Assembly: GCA_047967505.1 (NCBI GenBank)
Contig: CM106539.1
Length of the DNA stretch: 64,000 nucleotides
Strand: one strand, 5' to 3'
Source of the DNA: Dipteris shenzhenensis
Lineage: Eukaryota > Polypodiophyta > Polypodiopsida > Gleicheniales
The number at the start of each line of letters is the position of its first letter. Positions within the stretch are counted from its first letter, which is position 1. The translations under genes and the position numbers were made by a program. Below are positions 12,593 through 24,625 of the stretch, piece by piece. The notes below the pieces were generated by a model, which was not told the origin of the DNA, searched no databases, and saw nothing but the letters and a program-made list of their open reading frames with translations.

Positions 12593-13164
12593 CTCCCTCT
12601 TGCTTGAATGAGCACAAGTCCTCTTCTAGATTCTCTCTTATCTCTTTCTCTTGCATATGCTTTCTCTTTTACTTCTGCATGTGCATTGCCTCTTCATAAT
12701 CTGCAAGTATTCATCTCTTGAATTTACACCATCTCTTTTAAATCAGAACTTCAATCTTATCTTCAAGTTCCAGATCCTCTTGATGCTGAATGCCCAAAGA
12801 AATTTCTCAACTCTTATGCTCGGAACCTCTCTTTTGAACATCATGGTGCTGAAATCTTTTTAACCTGCTCACATATCCTCAACAACTTGGTCAGTAACAA
12901 AAAGATTCTGAAACTTTGGCCATCGATGATTTTCAAATGGAGAATCGCTTAGGTGAATTGGTCTTCTCTTCTATAGATCATCAATATATTTCTCTAACTC
13001 TTCCATTTTTGTCCTATTCATCCTATAAGGAGCTCTACTGGAAGAAAGACTCCTTCCTTCTCTATCCATTCTCTACAAGGAGTACAATCATTCTCTATCC
13101 AGTCACGAGGTCATACATCGGGAAAAGGTCATGAGGTCCAAGAGGTGTTGGTTGAATGGACAGC

Positions 13165-13900
13165 ATTCACTCATGGCTTGATAGTCATGGTAGATTTTTG
13201 GGATGAGGAGGTAGAAGCCTCACCCTCTTGCTTGGATGCTTTAGCTTTCCCTTTGACTGAAATTTTCTTGGCAATTTTGGCCAAGAGAATGGGACATTCA
13301 TGCCATGCATGCCTTGGCTTATGTTTTTTATATCCAAAACGTTTAATTTTCCTAATCAGCCTCTTCTTTTCTTCATCAATCATTTTACGATGATTCAACC
13401 TTCTCTCAGCTATTTCAGCCAATTTAGTGAGGTCTCTTAGGGTGCTTGGGTTGAACATTTCAACCTCATACCTCACTGTCGGGCATAGGGCTGCTAAATA
13501 CTTCTTTCTTCCATCTTTCTCTAACACCCTAAAGAGGGTTTATAAAACCTGGTTGTAAATTCATCATGGCTCTCATTGTCAAATTGCCTATCTTTCCCAA
13601 TGTAAGGTCAAGTCGGCATGAAAGTGGGTTTCACCTGCTCAACAAACCTAGCCTATTTAAGGATAGGCTCTCTTCTTGTTTGTAACAAAGATCGCCACAT
13701 TAAAGCATCCTGTAGTAGATGCAATGTGGCAAGAGCAAGCTTCTCTTGATCGGTCTTGTCTTGATGGGCAAAGTACAACTCAAAATGGCGAATCCAATCA
13801 AGGATTGTCTTAGCCTCCTTCGCTCCATGATATTTAGGGAATTCAATTCTCTCGTGGTTGGAACTTGACTAACTTCAAAGGAGTATTCAAATCTTCATCC
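13165..13900 (-). pseudogene. gag of the nested gypsy-type element, frameshifted
   Basis: The longest clean part (13171-13527) reads AALCPTVRYEVEMFNPSTLRDLTKLAEIAERRL, a typical plant gypsy gag segment, followed by a basic K-rich tail. Upstream on the same strand, in shifted frames, come FPKYHGAKEAKTILDWI, FELYFAHQDKTDQEKLALA and ALMWRSLL, the conserved gag core (the W-D-W-like cargo of the retrotransposon_gag family). No zinc knuckle was seen downstream. Stops and frame changes make it non-coding now. Confidence 0.75.
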
Positions 13901-14184
13901 CTTAATTTAGAAACTCTCTCAGCCCCTAATTTTGTCATTATGGACTGCTCAATCATATCGCTAAGCAGAGAAATCAGCTTATCAACGTGAGATACTCCTC
14001 GCATTTGGATTATAATCCATGCGTGCGGGGTTTTGAGCTAAAGGTGTATTCTCATCACCTTGCTCTTGGGTAGATTCATTTCTCCTCTCATTTCCAAAGG
14101 AGAACTCTCTGGGTACATTCATCGGGAGGGCCGGGGGGGGGTGGGGTGTCAGGGAATCCATCACATTCTGTTCCCCGTTAAGGG

Positions 14185-14488
14185 GCAACCTTCCCTGACA
14201 ACCTTCAAATTGCAAGGATGCAGACCGCAAAAGCTGAGTGGGATTCAAATCTCAAGCATGCAAAGCAGGAGCAGAAATCAAAGCGTTTTGAGATTAATTT
14301 CGTATTTTCAGATTTCAGATTCTGAGTTAGGGTAGGGCTAAGGAGCAACCTTCCCTGACAACCTCCAAATTGCAAGGATGCAGACCCAGTGGGATTCAAA
14401 TCTCAAGCATGCAAGCAGGAGCAGAAATCAAAGCGTTTTGAGATTAATTTCGTATTTTCAAATTTCAGATTCTGAGTTAGGGTAGGGC
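14185..14488. repeat. Two-copy tandem repeat, about 150 bp each
   Basis: Copy 1 (about 14185-14339) and copy 2 (about 14345-14488) both run from GCAACCTTCCCTGACAACC to GAGTTAGGGTAGGGCT with few differences; copy 2 lacks about 10 bases. It lies 5' of gag in the nested element. Confidence 0.9.
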
Positions 14489-14533
14489 TTCCTTTCTGTT
14501 GCCCAAATTTGAAACGTCTCTTCCTTGGGGTCG

Positions 14534-15100
14534 CTTCCTTCAGCTAGATATATGCTTCTACTATATTAGCAAACTTGCAAATTTTACGTTGTGAAGTTTT
14601 CGTCCATGTTGCAGCCTGCTGGTATTGCGATAATTCTTTTTATGTTAAGTGGTGTGTTGCCTTTATCAGCTAGGTGTGTTGCCCTATCAGCTAGATTTAG
14701 ATGCTCGTTTGGGAGAGACTAAAATGAAACCGTTTAGTCTTCACAAGCAGTTGTAGTTTGAATGAAGAGATTTTGGAGTACTTTTTGATTAGCACTTCTT
14801 CTATAGTGCTAGCCTTCGTCATGGCTGAGTCTGCCCTTCATCTCTGTAGTGTTGACAGAAACTTAGTATAAAGGCTTTATATCAATGGATGCTCAAGTAT
14901 GTGTGGGTGTGTGGATTTGTATGTGTGAGAACATATGTTTATACTATGGTATACACCCACATAGTAGCTAGTCCTTGCCATACTTGATGGAGTTTATGGT
15001 TTTCAACCTTATGAGTGACTATCATGTGATTGAAACTGCACACTGTCGTGTTTTTAGAGGATGAGTTTGGGTATGTTCTTGGATTCATCTAGATATACAC
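14534..15100. repeat. Dispersed repeat, copy 1 (modules C-D-B)
   Basis: This ~570-bp unit starts near CTAGATATATGCTT and ends near GGATTCATCTAGATATA. It recurs at 16402-17528 (with extra module and insertion) and in weakened form at about 52226-52460. I name the shared blocks C (TTTTCGTC...GGGAGAGAC), D (CTTCACAAGCAGTTGTAG...) and B (ATGCTCAAGTATGTGTGGG...). It contains no recognisable coding. A short TATAAA string occurs at the D/B junction. Confidence 0.8.
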
Positions 15101-15305
15101 TTCCTTCTTGCGCCTTTCGTGCACACATAAGGCGATCTTGTTGTGTAGCCTGCTCATATGATGTTCCTGCTGCCCGACTAGTTGTCATCGTCTTCCGGTA
15201 CAGCCTTTAGTGGTGGTTCACCTCTTTTTCCCTTCTCTTACCCGACAGATCTTCTCATCTCTTTCTCTTCTCGTCCTCGTGTATCATCACGGCTTTGATA
15301 CCAAA

Positions 15306-15825
15306 TGTGAAGAAGAATGCAAATGGGTGCAATGCATGCAGAATTTTGAAGTTGATTGGGTCCTCGAATGGGGGAAGAGCACCATTGTGAGAGTACTTGT
15401 TCTATTGGACCTACATGCAAGGTGAGAGAGAGATTGCGGATGAATGCAAGATGGTAGAGAGAATGTTATGTGAGATCATAGCAGAAGGGAATACCTTTCA
15501 CTAATGTCTCTTGAGATCACTCAAGGTCCATCTTCCCATTTAGGACTACCCTTGGCGTATGACTCATGCACCTCCCATTTAATGCACTCTAATGCACCCC
15601 GCACCCTTCTCTTTCCTATTGCCCCTAGGACCTAGACACATGGGTGCAATTCTTTATTAATAAAATAGGTGTTACATGTTCCTATTTGGTGCTCCTTGAA
15701 GTAGTGGCTCCATCTCGATGGTTCCAATTTACTCAATACGATCCACTCCCATAACGATATCGGTCGGTGTCCATTATAAATACAAGCACATGTCACACCA
15801 TCAAATTCGCGCTTCATGTAATAAT

Positions 15826-15865
<40 letters not shown>

Positions 15866-15939
15866 CACACACACACACATACACACATTAATGTGACATG
15901 TGTATTAATGACAAAATAGCCATTTCGTTTGTCATGATA
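15306..15939 (-). repeat. 5' LTR of the nested gag-only element
   Basis: Begins TGTGAAG and ends GTCATGATA, followed by the GTAGA target duplication. It includes a (TC)n(CA)n microsatellite at about 15829-15886. The primer-binding site lies directly inside its left edge on this map, which fixes the minus orientation. Confidence 0.8.
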
Positions 15940-16401
15940 GTAGAAAGGATATGAAAGCCCCTCAAAGTGCTAAACTCTACAGTCAGAGATCTTTTGACTT
16001 CATGGCTTACCTCCAACCATTACATCAGATAATGACCCAAAGTTTTTGATCCATTTTTGGACTGCTTTGTTCGAATACTTGGAACTAAGTGACAGTTTTC
16101 CAACGTTTTTCATCCCCAAACTGAAGGTTAAGTGAAAGGGCTAATAAAACTATCATTAGCATGCTACGAGTCTATGTCCATGATCAGCCTAGCACAATAC
16201 CCATACATCCATGAAAACTCTCCATTCAAAGTTATGTATGGGCAAACTCTCCTAAGTCCACTCACAGCCTTTGATCAATTTGCTGATAATATGTCATAGG
16301 TACTAGAGCAGGTTAAAGGACACATTGAGATTGCTCAATCCCAACACATGAGAGCAGCCCTCTCTTTCACATTGCATTCATGCATATCCTTAGAAATAAA
16401 T

Positions 16402-17528
16402 GGATGCTCAAGTATGTGTGGGTGTGTGGATTTGTATGTGTGAGAGCATACTTTTATACTATGGTCTACACCCACTCTTGGGTGCTGATGACATCAGTGG
16501 GGATGTCATAGTAGCTAGTCCCTGCTATGGGTGATGGAGTTCATGGTTTTCAATCTTATGAGTGACTCTCGTGAGATTGAAACTGCACTGTGTTGTGTTT
16601 TTAGAGGATGAGTTTGGGAATGTTCCTGGATTCATCTAGGTATATGCTTTTGCCGTATTAGCGGACATGCAAATTTCACCTTGTGAAGTTTTCGTCTAAG
16701 TTGTGGCGTGCTGGTATCGCGATAATTCTTTCTATCTTAAATGGTGCGTTGCCCTATTAGCTAGATTTAGATTTAGATGCTCGTTTGGGAGAGACCTAAA
16801 CCTTGGAACTCCATCTAACCCTTAAGCTCCTTGTAAACCCTGCAACCCCCAATGAAGGCGAAAGCCTTCATGACCTCAACCATGATGATACATGTTCCTT
16901 TTACACATGCATGCACTATGTTTGCTTACTGCACTTAAGCCTACGTCTCTCATCAGAACACGACTCGAGGTCCTAAGCTACACGTATACTACAAATGACC
17001 ACGTATACTACAAACGACAACCCCAATATATCTGTAGGTGACAAAAAGCCTCGAAACCCTGAATAGAGAGAATACCCTGCTCTTCCTGCAAAAGCCGTGG
17101 GAAAGAGCAAACAAGGACATTGATGGAATGAAATCGTTTAGACTTCACAAGCAGTTGTAGCTTGAATGAAGAGATTTGGACTAATTTTTGATTAGCCTTC
17201 TCCTTTAGTGCTAGCCTTCATCATGGCTGAGTTTGTCCTTCACCTCCCGAGTGCCGACAGAAACTCAGTACGAAGACTTTGTATAAATAGATGCTTAAGT
17301 ATGTGTGGGTGTGTGGATTTGTATGTGTGAGAGCATACTTTTATACTATGGTCTACACCCACTGTTGGGCGCTGATGATGTCAGTGGGGATGTCATAGTA
17401 GCTAGTCCTTGCTATGCGTGATGGAGTTTATGGTTTTCAATCTTATGAGCGACTCTCGTGAGATTGAAACTGCACTATGTTGTGTTTTTAGAGGATGAGT
17501 TTGGGAATGTTCCTGGATTCATCTAGGT
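16402..17528. repeat. Dispersed repeat, copy 2 (B-C-insert-D-B), flanked by 18-bp direct repeat
   Basis: The segment has module B at both ends (16402-16636 and about 17291-17528, same orientation), C in between and D interrupted by a ~330-bp unrelated insert (about 16797-17126). An identical 18-base sequence lies on both sides: 16384-16401 and 17529-17546. The left one adjoins gypsy integrase sequence, so the flank may be a target duplication. The ends are not TG/CA, so a standard LTR element is unlikely. Confidence 0.75.
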
Positions 17529-17546
17529 ATATCCTTAGAAATAAAT

Positions 17547-20500
17547 TTTCTCATGAGGGTGCGCTTCAAGACCAATGCTGTGTCATCGCACACTAGAGTT
17601 TTCAGATTCATAACAAAAGGTGTGTGCTCTTGACTTTGAATCAGGGCACGGGCGCAGGAGATTGGCATCAAGGATGTGCTCCGACAAACATGGAAGATGG
17701 CCTTTGCTTGAAGAGAGAAAGGTGACTTCAGGTCAGCCAGAAAAGCAGCTTGTCAAGTTGCTTGTAGTGTATTGTGGTGGAAATCTCTTTCATGTTATCT
17801 ACAAAAGCCATGGTGTCCTGCATACCGATTCCAAATTTTGGCGAACTAGGAATGTTCCATGGAAAACAACTATTTGATCTAGAGAAAGATTTGGAGCCAT
17901 TTGGTGGCAAGGGCAATATGAGAAAGTATTGAAGGAGTGGAACCTAAGGCCAAGGACCTGGGAAAACCACGGGCAAGGTGGTGAATGCTGCAGATCATGG
18001 GAATATGAGAGAGTGGGTGCCCAGAGATGTTGGTGTACTGTTAATGACTATCGGGACAGCTGCAGATTCTGTGCTGTATATGCAGGCTAGATGATGTTAA
18101 AGGATCTGTTCGAGACGGCACAGTGCGGTATGGATGTAATACCCCAGACATCATTCATGTTGATGATGGACGAGGGAGAGTCAATGGGTGAAAGTGAAGA
18201 TTCTTAGAGATCGATTGGTAGCAACTGATTGGACACCAATCAGTTGGCCATGCTCATGTCTGTAAAATCAAGTAGCTACACTGAGTTAGTAATGACCCGA
18301 AAAATCAAGAACGTTGAGGGAGGGCTAGATCCCTCAAAGGTGAGTGATGGAGAGGCTGTGGAGGCTGAGGGGAGGGGAGGTGCTTCTGAGAGATGGCTAA
18401 CGCTATACAATGAGGGAAGGCCTGCCTTTCATGGGCTCATAGACCCTTTAAAACCGACTTGACCAGAAGGCCTGTAAACAGGCTGGTGTGGTCTGTACGT
18501 GACCTGTTTGTCAAGGCAACCTGCTCCTGGGGGCCCAACCTACTGATATCAGCATATGCTGACAAGAGTCATGACTGCTGACACAGCCTGCTGACTGATG
18601 TGGCTGCTGCTGCAGCCTGTCCTGCCTGTGCTGTCTTGTCTGTCCTCCCACATGGCAGTACAGCTGTTAGAACTATTGCCTGGATCTATCATAGATCCTG
18701 CGCTGACATGTCAGCTATGTGTGGCTTCCACATAGACCTGCATGTACCTTTAGTGGTGGAGATTCCCAGAGCCACCTCTTGCTGATGTAGATCCACCTGC
18801 ACAAGACCCTATTCTGCCTGTGCAAGATCCTGATCTAGGTATGTCTGTGACTGATGTGTGTCTTTAGAGCTGATATTGGAAGAGGTAGATGGCTTATATA
18901 ACTATCTATGTAGTATGCATGCAGCTGACGCATAAACCGTTGGTAGAGACCAGCTATGCGTGACCACTGACAAGGAGCAACATATTTTATTTTGTAAAAT
19001 GAATACATCCAAAGAGGCAAGATATCACGAGCGTCTATACGGCTACCAGTCTACAGATCCAGGGCAGCCACACTAGCTGTCATACAGCCAGGAGACACCT
19101 TTGATATTGCTTGATTTTGTGTGGAAGGAGCTTATTGGCTTCTTGGTTATCTGCCTTTTTGACATTGTATGGTTTGATACTGTTGCTCCTTTGATGTTGA
19201 TTTAAAACCCATATAGAATCAAGGTGAATTCTCTATCAAGTTATCGAGCTGAAAATTTGTACATAGACCTCATAATCATGAGGTCAATAAGGGATTGCGT
19301 CTTGCAAGCGAGTTGAATGTGTCTTGTGAGATTGAATGAAGAGATTTGACTATAAGTATGGGAAGATATAGAGATCTCCCCCCGGACCATCCAAAAGGAA
19401 CAGGCAAGTTACTCTCCTGAAGATTTTGTCGAATTGTCAAATGCTGGTTTCTGATGACTCGTCTATGCCTAGCTGTTAATTTCCCCAATCACCTTCCTTG
19501 TGCAAGTCTCTCTCCTAAACGTTGTTTCAAGTGAGCATGCAAGAGTGAAGGGAATGTCCACAATAGTTATGGTCAAATGAGGCTGCAAATGTGTGAGCTT
19601 TAAATGATTTTCATACTGCCATCCAAAAAGAAAAGCTACGGGCCAGTATTTCCTCCTGAAACTTTCATCCACGGTGCAGGTGTGCAGGCATATGCCAACC
19701 CTTTATATCAGGCTGTAATTTTCTTCGTACCACATCTATAGCTTTATAATGGGCAGTAATGAAAATTTTAACCATCGATTCACCAGTGTCGTCCAGTACT
19801 AGCATTGAGGTTGGCAGGTACAGCACTCTGCAGATCCTTGCTATCCTCAGCGGTTCAATGTACCTGCCAGCCTTGATAATGAAAGGTTCTCAAGGACGAC
19901 TGTGATGGAATGAGATTGTAATTAGAGTTTAATTCGCTGTGTTGTGTAGTGTTAATCTTCAACACAGCGATAAAAGCAATAAATACGTCACAGTCCCTTC
20001 TACCATGTGAAGACTGTGTTGCAGCCCATGTCATGCTTCTGTAGAAATTGGGGAAGGTTGCATCTGGTAGTGTTGCAACCCATGACATGCCTCTACAAAT
20101 TGGGGAAGGTTGCATCCTTTATTTATATGAAGCCCCTGCTAGAGTACCCTTCTGCTACCGTGGAAGGCTATGCTACCTGCACATGCATACTTCTTGTAGT
20201 TATCGAGGTGGAGCAGCAGATCTGTTGCACCGTGAAACGGGCTTTGGAGCTGGACAAAGGGTGATTGGAGCTTTAGCGAGATAAGGGAAGGGAAGCTTCT
20301 TGAATAACAATGTTCCCGAGGGGTGAAACTATACATGCCTGTCAATTAAAAATTCCACCTGGAAGCAGGTTTTACAACTGGTCACACACCCGCCTTCCTA
20401 CAGTGGCTACTGCTACAGATAACTGCAACTAGCATGCAAGGGGGAGTCGTGCACACCCACATTCTCATCCCCTCTTCCTGGACCACTCTGTTTTCTTTTC

Positions 20501-20820
20501 TCCATCGTGCTAATGACTTTCTCAACCTCCAGCCCGAGCTCATGCTCCCGCCCCTATCTTTTGTCGCTCCTCCTGAACAAGTTTCTTTGACTGCCACTAA
20601 TAACGAGGTGAATGATAATGAATCATTCATAATACCTGCCCTAAATCTAAAATACCAAAAGAGAAGACGAATAGGATTTGTAGCGGGTTGAGAGGTGATG
20701 AATTGAAAGCTCATGAGAGAGGGGGGGGGGATGGAGAGAGAGAGGGGCTAAAAGTATGGAGGATTTGTAGAGAAGAAACTAGATTTGCGGCAGGAAGTCT
20801 TTCCATCAAAGCTGAATAGT
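17547..20820. other. Intergenic, no gene recognised
   Basis: Possibly the degraded 3' part of the 11-16 kb gypsy element at its left end, but no chromodomain or LTR could be read. A proline-rich frame near 18770-18840 resembles gypsy integrase tails only vaguely. A small two-copy tandem repeat (about 50 bp) lies at about 20020-20118. Confidence 0.4.
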
Positions 20821-20824
20821 GGAC

Positions 20825-21480
20825 ATGAGACGCGACACAGGGTTTATGAGGACCTGATCTTCCCTGCAAATGTTAGGGGTGGTGATTTATTATTGATTTT
20901 GTGATGTCCATATTTTGAAAGATGAAGTCTAACAAATACATGAATAAGGCGATACAATAATTGATCTTCGTTGCATATTGTCACATGGAATACAACCATA
21001 TGAATAAATGTGTAGTCATCCTTCAATCTTACATTCATCTTGGATTTCCTTGCTCCCTCGCATCGATAACATGCATTAAATGAGAGGTATGTTGTAAGAA
21101 TTTAGATTGAAAATAAAATTTTTTAAATGGATCAGTAATTGAAAATATTTATATTATAATATATAATATATAATTATTATAACCACATAGTGGGGGCGGG
21201 GAGGTGGCATGCTTCTTTCACCAAAGAGTTATAATCCGAGGGAACGGGTCCTTCTTGGGTGTTGAGATAACGTCATGAATATTAGTGTCGAGGATAAGTC
21301 TTGCGAATGAATAAAAAATTGGTATATTACTTGAATGTTAATGGTCGTAATCGTAATTGAATGTCGAGAGACAATATCAGAGAAACTTGTCAATGTGACC
21401 CTGAGAGGATTTGCGTGTGTCCTTGAGCGGGGTGATTCCAACATTCTTAGATCGTTTAGTAAACTCTGGACAACACAAAA
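20825..21480 (+). repeat. Arm 1 of a ~0.6-kb inverted repeat pair
   Basis: This block matches the reverse complement of about 31760-32390. It runs from CATGAGAC...CAGGGT through GATCTTCCCTGCAAATGT, GGGGTGGTGATTT, AACAAATACATGAATAAGG, TTGTAAGAATTTAGATTGAA and AACCACA-TAGTG, into an ATAAGTCT-CGAATG part. Similarity is interrupted by small indels. The two arms lie about 10.8 kb apart in opposite orientation. Neither holds a recognised coding domain. Confidence 0.85.
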
Positions 21481-21489
21481 AGACAACTA

Positions 21490-22390
21490 GAGGGGGTCCG
21501 AGGTAGAGAACGCAACATTCTCACTCTTCACTTAGCCTCTTCACTTAGCCAACGTTACGTGTCTCTCCAACTTTGGAAAATGGGAGTTTGATCACTATAT
21601 TAAGTCGAGCTTTTAGGCTTGTGAGTAAGGTCATCGCGAGGCTCTCCAAAGCTATACATGTCAATAAGTCCAAACTTGCAAATCAAGTAGACTATCTCTT
21701 TAAATGGAATAGGTTTAAAACATTTATATAGTCTTTTTATTGTGAAAAGCACCTATATGCTTTTAGTGCTTTAGTCAAAAGCTTAGCTTTTACATCAAAC
21801 AAAATCAAGGGAGATCAAGAGCTGACATGTGGCTCAAGGGGGTGTGAGAAAACCCAAACATCTCCTTAGGTTGCCTGTCGTAAATAGCAAGTGGATCATA
21901 AAATAAATCATGACATCGAAAAGGGCGATTTTTAGCTTCTTTCGAATTCCTTTCACTTAGACCTACCTCACGGCAGTCCAAAAAGACCTACAAGCTAATC
22001 ATTGTTCTAGTGGTGGGAATGCTACATAGAATGTAGGATTGGAAGCATCCATGAACTTTCCATATGTTATAGATGATAAAACACAAAGTAGATACTAAGG
22101 GCAAAGTTGTAATAAACCATATGCATCAACTCTGCACTACGAAATTTAAACAAGTAATGATGGGTTGGCGACAACACTTGGCAATCATGCAATGATCCAA
22201 AGGAAATAAACAAATAACAATAATAATTGTTTCCTTGTGCTCGAGTTGGTGTTTAATTTGTTGTCTTATATGTAAGTTGGTTAATCTTTGTTTCCTTGTG
22301 TTAGCACATTAGTTGTTGTTTCTTTCAGCTTCTTTAACAATTTAAAAAAATTCATGGTTAGGTTGGGTTGTGATGGAGATTTGACCTAAT
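21490..22390. other. Intergenic, no gene recognised
   Basis: Non-coding. A phrase at 21824-21878 (containing TGTGAGAAAACCCAAACATC) is repeated in inverted orientation near 24395-24449. Confidence 0.4.
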
Positions 22391-22392
22391 TT

Positions 22393-22396
<4 letters not shown>

Positions 22397-22442
<46 letters not shown>
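22397..22442. repeat. (CT)n microsatellite
   Basis: About 23 uninterrupted CT units followed by a T-rich stretch. Confidence 0.95.
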
Positions 22443-22443
<1 letters not shown>

Positions 22444-22957
22444 TTTTTCTTCTTTTAATTTTTCGTTCGTTTCTTCCTTTTTGCTTTCCAAGTTCTTGTT
22501 ATTTGGTTGCGATTTCAAAGCTTAGTAAGCATTGGGTTTACCCAACACATTGTAGAATCTTTCAAAACCCAGATGGCAACTTATGATTACATAATTGTAG
22601 CTTTGCTTACTAACTTTTTTTTCCTTTTTTTTTTCTCATTTTTTCAATTCTTAAAAAAAAATTCCTTTGTTATTTTTGTTTGTTCTATACAAAAATTTAA
22701 TTTGTAAGATTGGATACATTCTAGTCTTATGAAGGTATATATATATGATCCAAAGGAGACACTACCAAGTCCTTACATTACACGATGGCTCCATAAGCAT
22801 TAAGAGATCGTCTTTTTATGCTTCTCTCTATAAAAGTACCATTCTTAGCTAAGAAGTTTGCATTGAGGAGTCTATACGCACTACTAGTGAAATGTACGAG
22901 CACTTCCATGGTAAAAAAGGTTGGGGTGTTGAGTGAGAACTAAACCTTATGAGCACC

Positions 22958-24266
22958 TCATATGGTAGATATTGCTTTAGATAGAGGCTCGCTTGTGATT
23001 GGGCCTAAGGGGATGCGACTATTTGAAGATGTATGCCAATGTCGGTGGTGTATGAGAAAAGATAACGTAGATTGTCCTTGTGAATTGCTTTGTTTGGGCA
23101 AGCATAAACCGATATTTAAATATGTGGCCCAATGTATCTCCCTAAGAGGGCAACCCTCCCAAAGGCAAAGTTTGTAGTGGGCATACTCCTCTCTGAACAA
23201 TTTGGGGGTCAATGGCTTAGCACTTCCCTAAACTCTTAACCACTCTAATCCTCTACCATTCCATTGAAGTAAGTAGTTGCTCATTCAAGGGGTCCATGAG
23301 GGTTGTTAAGGGCTTAGCTTGATCCTATGTTTGTAGAAGAAATTGGTGAGAACATAGTATGCAAGCTCCCATTCTCACACCATCTGTAGTAGCGGTAGGC
23401 CATAAAATAGATGTGAGAGGGACTCTTGTTTGGGAGAACTATCCCATCCAATGAACATTTGAAGTCTCCTCTTTCATCACAAGCTTTCTCTCCATGACTT
23501 TAAAATGTTTGCACCTATCTCCTTGATCCTATATCCTATCCCCCTCATGTGCTAGCAAAACTAAGTTGCTCGTCTAAATTGCTTAAGGTGATTGCTTCGA
23601 GGTCCAATGGCTAGTTTGGGCAGTATCCCACTTTGCATAACCAATGTAAGTCATGTGTCCTGGGGCATGGAGCCCTTTGGGTCTCAAAGTTTATAAGTGA
23701 ATCATCCTTAATTTGCTTTGTATTTTAGGGGTTGAACCTATTGAGACATGTCATGAGGTGTTCCCAATCCCTCATTGAACTCATTATAAGTGGAAAGCCC
23801 TTCTCATTATTACTGGAAACCCTCATCGAACTCGTTATTAGTGGGAAGTCCTGCTCAATGAGGAGAGCCTCTCTATGAGCATCCAACTAATCTCTTTCCC
23901 TTAGGATATTCTTGAATGCTCTATTCCATGGATCCAAACATAGGATAAAGTTGCACACCAAAGGCTTGTCTAGAAGGTCTTGGCAATGCATCTTTGGGAC
24001 TATATCCTAGTCCTATGTGAGAATGAGGTAGGAGATCTGTTTTCCAAGCCACTCTACCTTTCGTATCTTGTATGCCGTTCGATCTTTCCCAAAGAAAAAT
24101 GCTCACAATTAATTAAGCACCCTCTATGAAACCAATAGCAAGATGCAATGTACGAGGCCATGGTAAGTAAAAGTGGGTTGATGAATAATGCTCTATCTGC
24201 AAGGAAAAGCTTGGTGGATCTCCAATACCAAAGCTTCCAGCACACAATCTCTAGGACTAAGGCCAC
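22958..24266 (-). pseudogene. LINE reverse-transcriptase relic
   Basis: On the minus strand, 24054-24266 reads LFLADRALFINPLLLTMASY, the conserved LAGRxxLINSVLxS block at the end of plant LINE RT. The next frame (23921-24106) reads FLWERSNGIQDTKGRVAWKT and then a G-L-G-Y region, the FLWGG...W..C.PK..GGLG block that follows. More degraded pieces continue to about 22958. Frames change repeatedly and stops are present; no endonuclease domain is seen. It is another dead 5'-truncated LINE copy, in the same orientation as the one near 1.4-2.3 kb. Confidence 0.7.
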
Positions 24267-24625
24267 TTATGTCAATCCCAATTCAAAAATTTGGATATTA
24301 TGTCATCTCACCCCTAGTTTCGTTTACTCCTTAAAGTTGAAGGCGTTTTGGTTTTCTAATTGTAGCCACTCCTATCCAAGCACTCTCTTTACAGAAGGCA
24401 GCCTAAAGAGATGTTTGGGTTTTCTCACATCTCCTCGCACCATGTGTCATGAATAGATGCCTTTGATTTAAATTGATCTAAACGGTTGATCTTTGACAAA
24501 AGCTTTTCATGTGAGCTTTTCCATGTTATGATTTTCTAAAAAGGCTTTATAAGTGAGCTTTTCATATTGTGCTTTTGAACGAGTAAAGATCTCAAGAAGC
24601 TTATGCATATATATGTGTATGTTCT

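Larger units (their letters stand above)
12187..15939 (-). mobile_element. Complete gag-only (TR-GAG-like) LTR retrotransposon, nested
   Basis: Two related direct repeats (12187-12592 and 15306-15939) begin TGTGAAG and end ...TCATGACA or ...TCATGATA. They are flanked by a perfect 5-bp target duplication, GTAGA (12182-12186 and 15940-15944), inside the gypsy integrase. On the minus strand, the sequence next to the right-hand LTR reads TGGTATCAAAGC (15292-15303), a primer-binding site close to that for initiator-Met tRNA. A purine tract (AAGAGGGAG) abuts the left LTR. The only coding trace is a minus-strand gag; there is no protease, RT or integrase. This matches the established class of non-autonomous TR-GAG elements. 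It would need another gypsy element for replication. Confidence 0.85.
10960..16400 (+). mobile_element. Ty3/gypsy retrotransposon relic (outer host of nested insertions)
   Basis: RT begins near 11030 (GGPYRMTRLELEEVE, then LLEKGLIQPNSSPFGGPVLL and YRALNKLTIKNWYPT), the typical chromovirus-like gypsy order. RT resumes after a solo LTR at about 11702 with PYLKKFVVVFFDFILVFSKT, where the usual catalytic YLDD-type motif reads FFDF, so it is dead. Integrase zinc-region and core pieces follow at 11880-12186 (CVVCQKIKSDLGEIPGLL). They continue beyond the nested element at 15945-16385, where the usual ITSDNDPKF and SFHPQTEG patterns and SPFKVMYGQT can be read across frame changes. RNase H is largely missing. 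Ends and LTRs were not located. Confidence 0.75.

Noticed and set aside
18770-19110. Proline-rich frame as a possible gypsy chromodomain tail
   Set aside because: No aromatic cage or chromodomain core could be read; similarity was only to generic PP/DP-rich linkers.
21824-24449. Confident call of a DNA transposon bounded by inverted phrases
   Set aside because: Similarity continues outside the putative ends, no target duplication was found, and the interior is a LINE relic.
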